Both the position numbers and the translations under genes were made by a program. From positions 157,043,501 to 157,107,500 of the forward strand of contig CM060833.1 in NCBI GenBank assembly GCA_030762175.1: a stretch of DNA of 64,000 nt. Direction: 5' to 3'. Shown one piece after another: positions 22,739 to 34,634 of this stretch. This stretch comes from Metallyticus violacea. Lineage: Eukaryota > Arthropoda > Insecta > Mantodea > Metallyticidae. The notes beneath the pieces are model-generated. The model did no database searches, was not told the origin of the DNA, and saw only the letters and a list, made by a program, of their open reading frames with translations. The first letter of the stretch is position 1. Each line of letters starts with the position of its first letter.

Positions 22739-24545
22739 CGGGGCGTTCAATAAGTAATGCAATACACCATTTTCCGGTAGTATATGTTGAAAAAATACAA
22801 TATTATATAGGTAGTATTTTATAACCTTCGGACATTTTTTCATGCAGTTTCATCTTTCGCTAGATAATAGTGATGCAGTTAGCTTTAAAAAGGGAGCCTC
22901 TAAATTTAGTGCGTTGCAAACAAAGAGCAGTAATTGAATATATCGATGATGCAAAAAATGTATACACACTTTCACAGTAGATATCTATTTAGTATATTTC
23001 AAAGTTGGACCGAAAAACAACAGTAATGTGTAGTATGATGTTCTGTAAACAGATGTGACTGACGTATATTATGATAGTGTTGTTACGTGACAGGTAAATC
23101 AACAGTGAACAAATGAAGCCAAGATTGTCGTATGATGTTCTGTAAACAGATGAGATTCACGTTACGTTATGCTAGCGTTGCTACAACAAAATGGAGCCAA
23201 GATTATCGTTTGAACAGCGGAAAGTAATTGTGAAGTGGTATTGGAAAATCGAGAATGTTGTTGAAGTTCAAAGGCAATGGAAACATGTGTGCAGAACAGA
23301 ATTGCCAACGCGAGTAACAATTGCACGAATTCGAGACAAATTTGGAACTCATGGTACCGTATGCGATGTTCACAAGGGCAGCATTTCGAGAAGAAATTGA
23401 AACGACGTGTGCTGCATCGCTGAGCGCAATCAATCAAAACGTACTCAGAAGTATATCGACGCCGATGGTGGACATTTTGAGCAACTGTTGTAAGGCTCAT
23501 CATTTTCTGTTTGTGTGAATTCAGTTTTTTTGTGTTAACAGAGTTTCTTCTTTGCTTGAAGTGTGTATACATTTTTTGGCACCCTCTTATTTGCTGAAAA
23601 ATTAGAGCTTCAGCTTATAAGAAATGTGCATGGAGATATGACAATGAATAAAACACAGTCACTTGTTTGTTGAAAAGACTATCCTCATCGGAAGACCGCC
23701 GAAAAAATATCACTCAAACTTCCAGCGGCCGCAAATTGCATTCACGCCAGTTACGATGGAATATACTGACATTCGGGACGATCTTTTGAGTAAGAACCAA
23801 AATATTCACTGATCAACTTAATATCTATATCGGTAGTGTCACAAAGAATGTTCAAATATTGTGCATCTGAGTTCCTGGAAGTCTTAACTGCCGATACTGT
23901 TATGAGGCTAAAGGTGACAATTTCTTCCTCAGTATTGAGACGGCTGATGAAACATGGGTTCGTTATTTCGATCCTGAGACCAAAGGCACTTTATAGAACG
24001 GTATCACAAAACTTTTCAGAAAAAAAGTTCAAGGCTATACCTTCAGCTAGTAAAACTATGACCATATTCTTCTGAAATCCTCAAGAGATTATTATGATCG
24101 ATTCATTGCTTCGTGATTAGGCAGTGAACTCCGAAGTATATGCCATAACTCTTCGGAAGTTGAAGAAGGGGTTTTGGCAAGTCCATTCTCATATAGATGT
24201 AACCAAAATTCGTTTTCTTATAATAACACAAAGCCACACACTACGCACTTGATATCACTGAAATTCTGTGAACTGTTCATTATCCATCCAACAGCATGAA
24301 CGGAGTCAATCCACAGAAGGAGATTTGGCTATGATGACAAAGTCATAGCCGAAGAACTAAAATGGCTGGGAGGCAGTCAACGGTATCGGGTAAGTAACGC
24401 AAAATTAAAGATTTACAAGGAATTTTTATTTACAAATAGTAAAGTATAGCCAAGGAATTGAGAAACAATCCGGAGTATTAGAAAATGACATAAAAACCGA
24501 GAAAAATAAAATAGGATTTATGCATTACTTATTGAACGACCCTTG
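22739..24545 (+). mobile_element. M3 mariner, split by an M2 insertion
   Basis: Terminal repeats of about 25 bp: GGGGCGTTCAATAAGTAATG at 22740 and its reverse, CATTACTTATTGAACGACCC, ending near 24543, both next to TA. Decayed transposase pieces: KQRAVIEYI before the insertion; after it SIETADETWVRYFDPETKG (first catalytic aspartate region), then DYYDRFIAS and VTKIRFLI-like text where HDNARPH is expected. The C-terminal part is frame-broken. Without the M2 insertion at 22953-23587 the element is about 1.17 kb, close to normal mariner length. Confidence 0.8.
22953..23587 (+). mobile_element. M2 transposon copy b, internally deleted, inside M3
   Basis: The left end starts within the terminal repeat (AAAAAATGTATACACAC; the outer 11 bases are missing), and the right end is complete (GTGTATACATTTTTTGGCAC then CCTC). 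The frame at 23191-23400 gives the 5' part of the transposase (MEPRLSFEQRK, then RVTIARIRDKFGTHGTVCD). It jumps by deletion to the C-terminal part (FREEIETTCAA), out of frame and mostly lost. Two subterminal repeat units lie upstream (23040-23180). It is a short non-autonomous derivative of about 635 bp. Confidence 0.9.
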
Positions 24546-24810
24546 TATAATATCGGCTATAGATGTACAATTGTTCAGAACACACGTGTGTGACTGCTTT
24601 TTTGTTTAGCAGTATCAAATATTCAATATGTTGCAATTAATGTCTAGTTATATTGTTATGATTTTGGAAACTTGTGTTGTGAACTTTCGCAAGATATTAA
24701 ATCGGTTTATCTTTCCGTTTCATAATTAAATAATAGTTGATCAGTGCAATGGAGCAATCTCTAATCCTACTTTGATGAAATTGCTTGAATGGAATTTTTG
24801 CCTACAGGGT

Positions 24811-25998
24811 TTAAGGCCAATAAGTTCCCGGCCTTGCCGATAAGGATTATCGCTCTCACAAAACCCTTATCTGGTGTCACACCTTATCTGTTAAGTAAAT
24901 AAGTGCAGCTGTGACTTCCGCTCTGCTGTGTTCAGTTGTTCAGATATAGTTGCATAAAGAAGTCTATGTGTAGAAGATTGTGACATGTTCAAAATTGAGT
25001 ATCGAAATGTTATTAAGTTCTTCACAAAAAAAAGGACTTACTCCAAATGAAATTGAACAGCTATTGGACAGTATGTATGGGGAAGCATCCCCCTCACATT
25101 CTACCGTAAAAGAATAGGTCAAACCTATTCGAATGGGTTGAGAAAACATTGAAGACGAAGAGCGTGCAGGTCGGCCCTTGGAGGTGCTCGCTCCTGAAAA
25201 CATCGCTCTTGTGGAAGCAGAAATTATGGAAGACCAGCTGCTCATAATTACAGAAATGGTCGCTACGTTGGCCTTTCTAAAACTACCATTTTTTTAATAA
25301 TTTATAAACATTGCAACACAAATAAGTTTAGTGCAAGATGGGTACCTAGGCTTCTTTCCTCAGTTCAAAAGAGCAACGAGTCACCTGTTGTCAGACATTT
25401 TTGTAACTCGGCCGTGGCAACGAGAGAGAAATTCTGCAAACTATTATTATTACAGGAAATGAAACTACGATCCTCTACTGTGATCCCTTGACCAAAAGAG
25501 AATCAATGGAGAGGCGTAAACCTGGCGAAGCACCGCCTCTAAAGGCCAAGGCTAGTCAATCAACCAAGAAGATCATGGCCAAAAATTTTGGGGCTATGAA
25601 GGAATACTCTTCATTGACTTCAAGGAGAGGAACGTCACAGTAAATGGGGAGTACTATGCTGGCCTACTGCACAGACTTCCATCAAAGAGAGAAGGCGAGG
25701 AAAGCTGAGTGGTGGTGTGCGCCTTCTTCACGACAACGCCTGTGCATACAACTCTTGGTGAAAAGGAAGCTGTGAAGAAACGTGGCTTCAAGGAGATCGA
25801 CCATTTACCCTACAGCCCAGATCTAGCTCCTAGTGACTATTTCTTTTTCTCAAAACTCAAGAAGGACCTTCGAGGAAGGAAATTTAAGTGTAACGAAGAA
25901 GAGATGATGCTGTTTATGCCCATGTTACAGACAGGACGTCTGACTTTTTTTTGAAGGGGGGATTGAAATGATAATTCAAAGATATGATAAGTGTATTC
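24811..25998 (+). mobile_element. M1 mariner copy c, 3' end missing
   Basis: A worn 5' terminal repeat at about 24811 (CCAATAAGTTCCCGGCC) is followed by the shared leader. Transposase pieces in three frames: helix-turn-helix region 24980-25300 (ENIALVEAEIMED-like); KLLLLQEMKLRSSTVIP-like text out of frame over the GDE block; FKEIDHLPYSPDLAPSDYFFF in 25709-25954. It ends at about 25998 before the 3' repeat. Several frameshifts and stops make it inactive. Confidence 0.88.
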
Positions 25999-27414
25999 TA
26001 AAGTCTTGTATTTTGATATCCTCACAGGTCTTTGGCTTCTGAATAGGTTTCTTACTTTCACGTTTCCTTCATTTCCTCAATTTCTTAGTCTTGTCAACTT
26101 TTAGTGGGTACGTTATAATTATTTTCAGAATTCTATTTTTCACAGCTATAAATATTGTTGTTTTCATTTGATTCTCATGCATGATATAAAACAATTTTAA
26201 GCATAAACGTTCATAAAATGTTGCTTAATCTAACTAATCTGGATAATTGAATTTTATTCTCTCGAGAAAATATGTTTTAACATTGCACAAGCATAATCGG
26301 AAGGTCAGGCTTAATTCAGAATCGCCTTCTTGGTTAAGCTGTTTTCTCCACTTTTGCTTATCCCTTGAATTTCCTGTGGTATTTACCTTTGCCTAGATAT
26401 TTGCTTTCTATCTACTTGGGAGCCTAGTTTTCCTTTTCCACAAATCCACTTGCCAAGTAACTACTATAGTGTTGTTTTGTTTGCAACACTGCATTCTGTT
26501 CAAGGAGGATATGGTCTGTTGCGTGCTTTAGAAGCAAAGATATCCTAGAAGTAAAATGAACATGGTTAGCTAAAAGAATTGGAAGAGTTAAGGTACAAAG
26601 TAACACTATTTGGGGCTCGAAAGAAGCCGTTGATATACCAAACTTATGTTAAGCAGTTGATGAATAATATATATCTCTAGTCAATATACTGAGGGTCTGT
26701 AGTTTTGAGTAGTATCATTAGATTTCAATATTTAGTTTTATAAAAAAATATCCTAACCCACCACTCACAGTCAGACAGGGATTTGTATACGGGTTCCAAT
26801 TCCTAATGCTGAGAGAACTAAGGGTCAATAGTCTTTAAAAGAAAAACAACTTGGTTAAAAAGGTGTCATATTCAAATTAAGAAATTATCTGTCCATTGTA
26901 ATTTTGCTTTTTCGTTTTTTCTTGGTACACCTTTTTTGATATTTTGTATTTATGATAATTAGTCCTTTTAAAGGAAAGTACAACCAGTAGAGCTCTCTTT
27001 GCATATCCTGATTTTTCCCTTGTTAAATAAACAGTTTTCCCTTTTTAGTGTCATATTGTGCAATTTTAGAATTTATTTATTTAATTTTATATTTTTATTT
27101 TGTTTAAATTGAAATGTTATAGTGTTAAATGTTCATGACTAAGTAGATATTGAAATTGGTGTGTATTTTGTTTATCAAGCTGAAGCTTTTGTGGTGGATT
27201 AAAATACTAGAAATCGTAACAATATGCAAAAATATTAGATATTTTTGCAAGGTGTTTATACTAAGTGTTCCAGAAACACGTGAACTAACTTTCTTTTCGT
27301 CTTTAAATATTTCTAGTATGTTTTTTTTTTAAGAAACTATTGGCAATAACGTACACATTAAATATTTAGATAGAAGTGAATGGATGAATGTTTGCGTGGG
27401 TGGGATATTTGATA
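25999..27414. other. No gene recognised
   Basis: AT-rich; nothing recognised beyond short frames. Confidence 0.5.
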
Positions 27415-28180
27415 ATTTATGTATGAAATGAAAGAGCTCATTATGTTCCATAAAGGGCACGCACCTCCTGCTAAAGGGAAAAACTCATTTTGTGACTCAC
27501 ATAGTGAACTATTTTACGCGAGTAAGGGATTCTATTGAAAAAAAAAATATTCTGTTTTATAGTTTCTTGCCCTTTTTGAGTCCTTGCCACATCTCACTCG
27601 ACTCACTTCTATTGCGGGCGATGCTTGACCAGTGAACTCCGAGATGTTCCTTGAATGTGTCCGACCAGCTTCTTTTCAGTCGTCCTGGAGTTCTGGTCTT
27701 ATGTAGGGGTTCCACGTGGTGGTTATCTACGCCCATCTGTTTTGCTGTTGCCTGGCCAGTGCCCGCCCCATTTCCATGCTATCACTGCAGCTCTGTCAAT
27801 GATGCTTTCTGATATGTGTTTTCCTGCAGTCTAGTGTTGACCTTGTCTCTAATATTATACCTAGAATCTTCCTCTCCATTTCCTTTGACGTATTGCTGTG
27901 CTTTGCCGCTGTCTGTCGGTTTGAAATCCACATATCAGCACCGGAAAGACACACGAATTGAGTGCCCAAGTCTCAGTTTCTTGTTTAGAGATGCATCTTG
28001 CAATATGAACTTTAGAGACCAGAAGGTTTTCCAGGCTTGTGCTACTCTCCTCTTAATCTCTTTATCCATTTTATGGTCAAATGAGTCATCCACATACTGA
28101 ATCTCTTTACAATTTATTTCTATTAATTCATATATAGCTACAGCAATTTTGAGTAATACAATATCAAATATGTCCATATG
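27415..28180 (-). mobile_element. 3' end of a non-LTR retrotransposon (copy 1)
   Basis: The minus strand encodes the C-terminus of a reverse transcriptase polyprotein with frameshifts. VDDSFDHKMDKEIKRRVAQA then WKTFWSLKFILQD match the post-palm (thumb) EIxxRIxxAWxxFWxLK phrase. ERKILGIILE and a WKWGGH-like stretch match the RMERxxLGI and WAGHVAR tail. The 3' untranslated part ends in CATAATGAGCTCTTTCAT (read on the minus strand), shared with the copy at 36845-37288. The reverse transcriptase core is absent. Frameshifts throughout show an old, dead insertion. Confidence 0.75.
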
Positions 28181-28439
28181 AGTAGTTAAAGCTCACGGGC
28201 AGTGTGAACGAGCTTAAAATAAATGGATCGATTGTCAGTGAGAGTTCATGTCCGGCTTATGATTTTTTTTTTTTTTTTTTCAAAAACTAGTTTCAGGTGC
28301 TTCAATATATGTCCAGTTAGAAAATTCCACAGCTGTACAAAAAAGGACGGTTCTGTTTGGTGGTAACTAGTGCTAACAAGTGTAAAACACAACAAAATGT
28401 TTAGTCCAGCAGAGTGCGCTAACACGAACCAACTCCATG
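28181..28439. other. Spacer with a T run
   Basis: Contains about 20 T at 28261-28280; nothing else recognised. Confidence 0.5.
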
Positions 28440-29190
28440 ATCAGAGAACTAATGTACTGGAGACAAGAAGATGTTACAGCGAAAGGCCTTCGGAGCAACA
28501 CCTAGCCAGTCAAGTATTGCGTTAGATTACAGTGACGTGGAACAAGAATATTGTCAGTGGGCAAGACCTATGGTTGACTTCATGAAGATGAGTTTTCCAA
28601 AGGCATTACAATAATTATCACATATTAGAGCCATCATAGAAGACAAGCATCTCCAAATCAACCCTTCATGCTATTCCAAACGGCTTTTTGTATCCATATG
28701 AGATGTACTCATACAAGAGGTCCAAGGAGAAGAGCATTAAAAAAGTTTTCGTTTCTACACGAGGATGGTGGAAACCTCAAGGGAACATCCTGACAGCATG
28801 TTCTATGGAGTGATGAAAATTTGTTCGTTAATAATGACATCAATAGACACAAAATGAATTATTGCCCAAAGTAAATCCGCATTGGATCTGAGAGAAGCTT
28901 GTTTGGTGTTGGCGAACACATTATCGGGTCCTAAGTCTTTCCTACCGATAGGCACAAGAATTCTACGTTTCTTCCGGAACACGTTGACGATAATTTTTTT
29001 GTTTGATGACATATCTCTAGCACTAATATCAAGCCATTGACTCCATTTTGATGATGCGCCACCGCTACCTACGCACCCTTTTCAGAGAGGTGGATTATTA
29101 ATTATGGAGCTGTTTTTGACCTACTGGTTCTCGGATTTGACCCCAATACATTTCTTTCTGTGGGATCACAGGCAAAGTTGAGAATATACA
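28440..29190 (+). mobile_element. Decayed Tc1/mariner-type transposase
   Basis: Conceptual translation across frames yields FLYPYEMYSYKRS, WSDENLFVNNDINRHKMNYC, NPHWI and EKLVW, and FSDLTPIHFFLWDH near the end. This is the order seen in DDE transposases of the rosa/mariner-like class (KxxPYKxQ, then SDEAxFxxxGxVNxxN, then NPHxxxE, then SPDLTPxDFFLWG). Terminal repeats were not found. It resembles M2-type enzymes in plan, but the segments do not match M2 closely. A minus-strand frame over part of it is a shadow. Confidence 0.6.
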
Positions 29191-29247
29191 ATGACAACCA
29201 CGAAACTGCTGTCGGAACGTCGCACCTGAGATGCTGCTCTCTGCAGT

Positions 29248-29692
29248 ATATGCGGGCGCAAGAACAACAGCGGTAATAATCAGCGCGAAAAATCATAACC
29301 CAAAGGCATTATCGTAGTAGCATCATGTCCTTCTATGCGCCCTGTTGGAACATACGTCTTTGGACTGTATTCTTTATTTAATACAGCCAGTGTCACAAGG
29401 CGTAGCTTTAAATAAATGTAAAAAGGCTGCTAAAATGTTGTGCTGTCTGTTCTGTAAGGATGTCTTATCCATATGCGGGCGCAAGAACAACAGCGGTAAT
29501 AATCAGCGCGAAAAATCATAACCCAAAGGCATTATCGTAGTAGCATCATGTCCTTCTATGCGCCCTGTTGGAACATACGTCTTTGGACTGTATTCTTTAT
29601 TTAATACAGCCAGTGTCACAAGGCGTAGCTTTAAATAAATGTAAAAAGGCTGCTAAATGTTGTGCTGTCTGTTCTGTAAGGATGTCTTATCC
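29248..29692. repeat. Recent 223-bp tandem duplication
   Basis: 29248-29470 and 29471-29692 are essentially identical, differing by a single A in an AAAA run (CTAAAATG against CTAAATG). Both run from ATATGCGGGCGCAAGAAC to AAGGATGTCTTATCC. The near-identity in an otherwise badly decayed region indicates a recent duplication or an assembly artefact. No coding content is recognised in the unit. Confidence 0.95.
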
Positions 29693-30314
29693 TTATGTTA
29701 ATTCCTGGTTGCAATACAGTAGCAAGTGATTAATTTACAGATATGAATAGCAAAGGAATATAAAATTACTTCAGTTTATGGCAAAAGTGGAGAGTGCAAT
29801 TTGAATCGGTGACATAACAGTAAACGTACAAGAGTTCAATGCTCTAGCGCTTCGACTGTGCGGACATGCAATACACTACAGCTTGCGTAGCATTCGAGTA
29901 TTAACTTGGTGACGTGCAGGGGAAAAAAAGTGAAAATCGTAGTTTCATTATTTCTTAGTTGTATAGTTCATATATTCAAGAATCATTTCCCAAAATTTCA
30001 TACCTCAATTACAATTCTTTATGCCACTAAAATTAAAAATTATTACTCTGTTATCTGCCAGGCCCGATTTCTTTGCCAACACATTACAGGTAATTCAATT
30101 GCATCATATTAGAACGATTTTTTGTGGTTACTAAACCAATATTTTGAAGAAAAACGTTTTGCTTGCATTAAAAAAAGTGGTTAAAATCAATGAAAAGAAG
30201 AAAGAATTGTTAAGCGAAAATCTTAGCTCATATTAAAAAGTATTTAAAAATCAACGGAAAGAGATAAAAAAAATTGACACTTCTCATGTAGTATATATCT
30301 GTGCATTTTATATA
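29693..30314. other. No gene recognised
   Basis: AT-rich, small frames only. Confidence 0.5.
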
Positions 30315-30552
30315 CAGAGGGTGCCAAAAATGTATACACACTTCAAGTAAAGAAAAAAACTGTGTTAACATAAAACCGAATTCATACAAACAGAAAATGA
30401 TGAGCATTGGACTTTTACAGTTACAACAGTTGCTCAAAATGCCCACCATCGGCGTCGATACACTTCTGAGTACATTGAATTACTGATTGAGCAACGCTTG
30501 CGAAAGTGTTCTCAGCGATTGCAGCACATGCCGTTTCAATTTCTTCCCGAAA
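30315..30552 (-). mobile_element. M2 transposon fragment (copy c)
   Basis: Begins with a perfect M2 terminal repeat next to TA (CAGAGGGTGCCAAAAATG). It contains the last part of the transposase gene on the minus strand, equivalent to the C-terminal FREEIETACAAIAEN and the stretch after it, and stops abruptly at 30552. The 5' three quarters are missing. Confidence 0.9.
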
Positions 30553-30834
30553 TAGTATGGCTTATATTTAACGAAAAGTATTAAATATAAGCGAAGATGA
30601 CAAGTTCAGGCCTCCCACAAGAAACTCTGGATAACAATGGAAAGTGCCTGAAACAACTAAACTATCTCTTCGTCGCCTCTCCAAGAAAATAGCAATTTCC
30701 TAAACTTCCGTACGAATGGCTGCGCACTTTATAAAATCAGCTTGGTGAAAAAACCTACCGGATAACCCTCTATAAACAGGAGAGCTTTTATGAATGGATT
30801 TTAATACAAGTAAATGAGGCTTTTTTTTTTCAGT

Positions 30835-31093
30835 AGTGTTTAACGCCCGTTTTTACTACTGAGGCACCACAGGCGGTGATATTTGTTACCTGAGATGAAA
30901 TGATAAATTGTGAAAGGATTTTTTTTAAGGTGGTAAACGTTCCAGGCCTAAGTTTAGGGTACCACCCCGGCATTTGCCTTTTATGAGGACCGAGGAAAAC
31001 CTGGAAAAAATCTCAGGACGGTCTTGGCGGGATTCGAACGCCAGACCTCCCGCTTACGAGTGTGCGCCTTAAGAACCTCGGCCATCCGTGGCG
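30835..31093 (-). mobile_element. SINE-A copy
   Basis: Minus-strand copy: GTTTAACGCCCGTTTTTACT at the left, GGCATTTGCC in the middle, and the tRNA-like head at the right (GGGATTCGAACGCC and CTCGGCCATCCG, reverse complements of the B and A boxes). Part of the body preceding the head is shortened. No convincing target-site duplication was seen. Confidence 0.88.
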
Positions 31094-31870
31094 GTAATTC
31101 CAGACGAAGCTTGTTTGCACGTACATGATTACGTTAACTCTCAAAACTGTTGATACTTGATTCCCAAAAAACCTAATCTACGAGGTGCTAATCTCTTTTT
31201 GATAAAAAAAAATAGCAGTATGGTTCACAGCGACGAAAGAATTATAGGACTAGATTTTTGTCTGTCTCTTACTTGGAAATAACAGTTACGGATACTGAAA
31301 CAGTTCGTATTACCCACCCTCCCACTGAAATATATAAACATATTAAATTTGTTGTGAGCCTAAACATCATATTTTGTACATTTTAATTGGTAATGTAGAT
31401 ATTATCATGATGAAGTATAACTTTAGTAGTTAGTTTTTCTGTAAAAACGTTTTTTTTTTGTTTTTTTTTTTTTTGCTGCAATTATTGAAAAACTACATTT
31501 TTTTTTGCATAAGTTACCCAATTTTTTAAACTTGTATATGGTATCATTTTGCTACTTATTCATGATATCATTATGATGATGTGGATCTATTATTGTAGAG
31601 CTAGGACAAAATATGAAAACACAATAAATAAATAAAATGAAAAAAACAATATACAAATAGCAAACAATTGAAAATAGTTGTAATTTGGTTCATAGTCATG
31701 GTATAGTAGTGAAAATAAATGAACAATTTTCAATTAAATGCATCTGTATGCTGTAAAAGTTTTATTTCATTAACTTTTATAGTCCTTGAGAAAATGGAAA
31801 CTGAAGGTGATAAATTTAACATTAAGGGGATAGGTCTTTCATACTCCCCTTAACACTTATAGGGTCAGTT
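31094..31870. other. No gene recognised
   Basis: AT-rich, including interrupted T runs at about 31450-31506. Confidence 0.5.
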
Positions 31871-31881
31871 AAGTTATAAAA

Positions 31882-32154
31882 ACCGCCATGGGTGGCCGAG
31901 ATCGTTAAGGCGCGGGATCGTGAGCTGGAGGTGTGGGGTTCGAATCTCGCCAGGAACGTCCTCCTGAACTGGTTTTTTTTCCAGGTTTCCTCATTACTGG
32001 CAAATGCCGGGGAGGTACCCTAAACTTAGGCCTGGAACGCTTCCTTCCTTAAAAAAATCCTTTCCCAATATATTATTTCATCTCGTGTAACATCAGTGTC
32101 CATCGCCTGAGGTGCTTCAGTAGTAAAAACGGGCGTTAAACATTATTAAAAAAA
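31882..32154 (+). mobile_element. SINE-A copy with exact target duplication
   Basis: Head with A box GGTGGCCGAGATCGTTAAGG and B box GGTTCGAATCTC, body, and 3' end AAAACGGGCGTTAAACATT plus an A tail. AAGTTATAAAA at 31871-31881 and 32155-32165 is an exact 11-bp target-site duplication, which suggests a fairly recent insertion. Confidence 0.93.
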
Positions 32155-32165
32155 AAGTTATAAAA

Positions 32166-32498
32166 TGCTATTACATGTCACAGCTATACAACTCGCACCT
32201 GTTGAAGCATCATTTCTGTATGAAAGCGTTAGCTAGAATTTCAAGTAAATCCGTTCAATATCTTTTAACCTTGTGCGTTATTTGCATATAGCCTGTAGGC
32301 TGCATACTATACATCGTGACTCACTCTGAACAAGTGTTGGTAAACGTTTTCGCTTGAAATGATGTCATCAACTCCAGTATTGGCCACTGTATTGATGCTT
32401 CGGAGTAAGGGAACACAAAAGAGAAACTGGCATTGCTCATATCTGTAAAGCATTTTACTGCTTATCTGCCTACCACAAAGTTTATGTTTACGAGAGTT
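32166..32498. other. No gene recognised
   Basis: The frame on the minus strand at 32307-32507 shows no recognised domain. Confidence 0.45.
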
Positions 32499-33593
32499 AG
32501 GCCTCATTCACAATGAAAATTAAACATAAAAACAATTAAATAAGATGTAACACGTTAACTTAGTAGTATGTAGACATTCACAATGAAAGACGCAAACGTA
32601 CGTATTAGTCAATAAAAAATAAAAACAAGCGAAGATCAACTAACATTTGATTGAAAATGGCTGCTTCTGAGCAGATGGCGGTAGCGTTTATGCATATGCA
32701 AAGTGCAGTAACTAATTTGCTTGTAGTAATATGAGCAAGGATAGCTTTCTTATAATGAAATTAATCTTTTGTTCATTGACGCCATTCTGTCTGATCTTCA
32801 GCTCTCTTTACCATAACTTGCCCTTACACGGAGCACGGAAATCAAGTGCAACTAATACTGCTAGCTGCTGCAAGTCCCGAGCGACAGCTGAGAGAGGTGA
32901 ACTTCTGTGCGTGGCCGCAGTGTAAATGTTGCATGTATTATTTTTTATTTTTTATTTTTTTTGCTACACATAATGTAACCTATGCGTTGTCCTCCATAAC
33001 TTTTAAATATAAATTGATAGGGTTATTAGGCAGGTATTGAAACGATGGCAAATCGGCTCTTATTGGAACTGGCAATTCATTCATTTCGCGCGCGCGCACT
33101 AACGCTAACCTCGGGTAAATCCTATAAACAGGTGTACCTTTTTCGTAAATATAAATAGACAGGGGCAGGTAAATCCCTTTATTGGTGACAAATCTCCTTT
33201 GATTGCAGAAGAAAAAATACATAACCATCAATTTATAGGGCATTCTGTACATATGCTTGAAATTCTTATTATCTAGCTATATCTGTGGAAGTCACTACCT
33301 TCGGCTCTCTCCGCCGTCGCTCGGGACTTGCAGCAGCAAGCAGCAAGAGATGCATTTGATTTCCGTTCTCCGTGTATGGATAAATTCTAACATAGAGCTC
33401 TACAAACAAGAGCAGCTGTGTTTTGATTGACTAATTTCTTAAGTTTAAGTTAGACGTAGACGCAAAATCTAGGACCTTGCAAGCTTCTAAGTTTATGTTT
33501 ATTTTTATGTTTACATGGTTCCATTACAATACAGCATCTAGCTTTTACGTTTAAGTTTACCTTACGTTTAATTTTCATTGTGATTGGGGCCTT
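32499..33593. mobile_element. Long-arm fold-back element, PIF/Harbinger-like ends
   Basis: About 1.1 kb with inverted ends: GGCCTCATTCACAATGAAAA at 32500 and the reverse complement GGCCCCAATCACAATGAAAA ending at 33592. Both are bordered by TTA, a three-base target typical of PIF/Harbinger elements. Symmetry continues inwards: 32797-32910 and 33290-33410 pair around CTGCTGCAAGTCCCGAGCGAC. The outer arms are rich in AAACATAAA/AAACTTAAACG phrases. No transposase frame is present, so it would be a non-autonomous element. The centre holds a CGCGCGCGC run at 33087 and a phrase also found at 53752. Confidence 0.75.
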
Positions 33594-34349
33594 AGCTGGT
33601 GACGTTTTACTGCAGTTTTTCTCCAATCTATATCCTAGTATTTTAGTAAGATTACAGGATCTGTGAAATCTGTTTTATATAAATCGACACATAAATTTGG
33701 TTCTGGAGATTTTTCATACGTTAGAGCTGAAAGTATTTACCTCAAATAGGGTACAATATATTTATGTTACTTCAGACTCGATTACACAGCCCCGTTGTGT
33801 ATAGTTTGCCTCGAGTGGATGTGGGCAAGAGGTTTAATGGTTCAGGCTGGTCATAGGCTGTGGGTGGCTCTTGTATGGTTCTGTTTACAAAGTATGACAG
33901 AGAAACTGAAAAATTAAATGTGATATTTAATATGGTAATTCAATTTAACAATCAAAAAATACTATAACAATTTAATTGAATATAAGCAATCTTCAACTTC
34001 AAGATAAATAAATTGCCTTTGAATAAAATATCCTTTATGCCAAAGTATGCACTTGAATAATATTTTTTAATATAAAGTGTAAATAAATGAAGCATTGGTT
34101 TAAGTTTACATATCTTACAACCTGTATAAAAAACTCAAAATAATAATACAAAATTCTGTTACAAATCTCCATATCGCCAAAACATGGAGGAAGAATTCGT
34201 TAAGAAAACGACTCCAATATGCAGACAAGATGAAACTAAGCTTAAAGCCTACACACAATAACAATGAAAACTTTACAGTGAAAAGATAAATGTAAAGAGA
34301 AATATACATACAATAAATGATTGATTAGTTACCCAAGTACCTTCTACGC
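33594..34349. other. No gene recognised
   Basis: AT-rich; nothing recognised. Confidence 0.5.
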
Positions 34350-34361
34350 TCCATGTTTTAT

Positions 34362-34622
34362 GTCGGTCCTGGGGGTGTAGTGGTTACCATACTTGCCTCC
34401 TAAACCCAAAACGCGGGTTCGAACCCGGCCAGGACCGATGAATTTTTTCGGGCGTAAAAATCCTAAGTATGGCTTCCGTGTCGTACATTTACGGCACGAA
34501 AAAGAACCTCAAGCCTGAAAGAGAGGCCTCAGAGCAAAATTTGTCGGCCGTTTCACGCCCTGGGTTGAATGGGACGCTGATGACCTGTGATGTTAAAGAG
34601 CGTCCATAAATTAATCAATCAA
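34362..34622 (+). mobile_element. SINE-B copy with internal deletion
   Basis: Full head (TGTCGGTCCTGGGGGTGTAG, then CGGGTTCGAACCCGG). About 35 bases are missing where other copies read CTTCGGAAGGGAAGTAAAGCC. It ends GCGTCCATAAATTAATC. TCCATGTTTTAT at 34350-34361 and 34623-34634 is an exact 12-bp target-site duplication. Confidence 0.93.
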
Positions 34623-34634
34623 TCCATGTTTTAT

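Noticed and set aside
23162..23572. Cysteine-rich minus-strand frame over M2 (similar at 38837-39103 and 60669-60974)
   Set aside because: It is the antisense shadow of the M2 transposase and recurs in every M2 copy.
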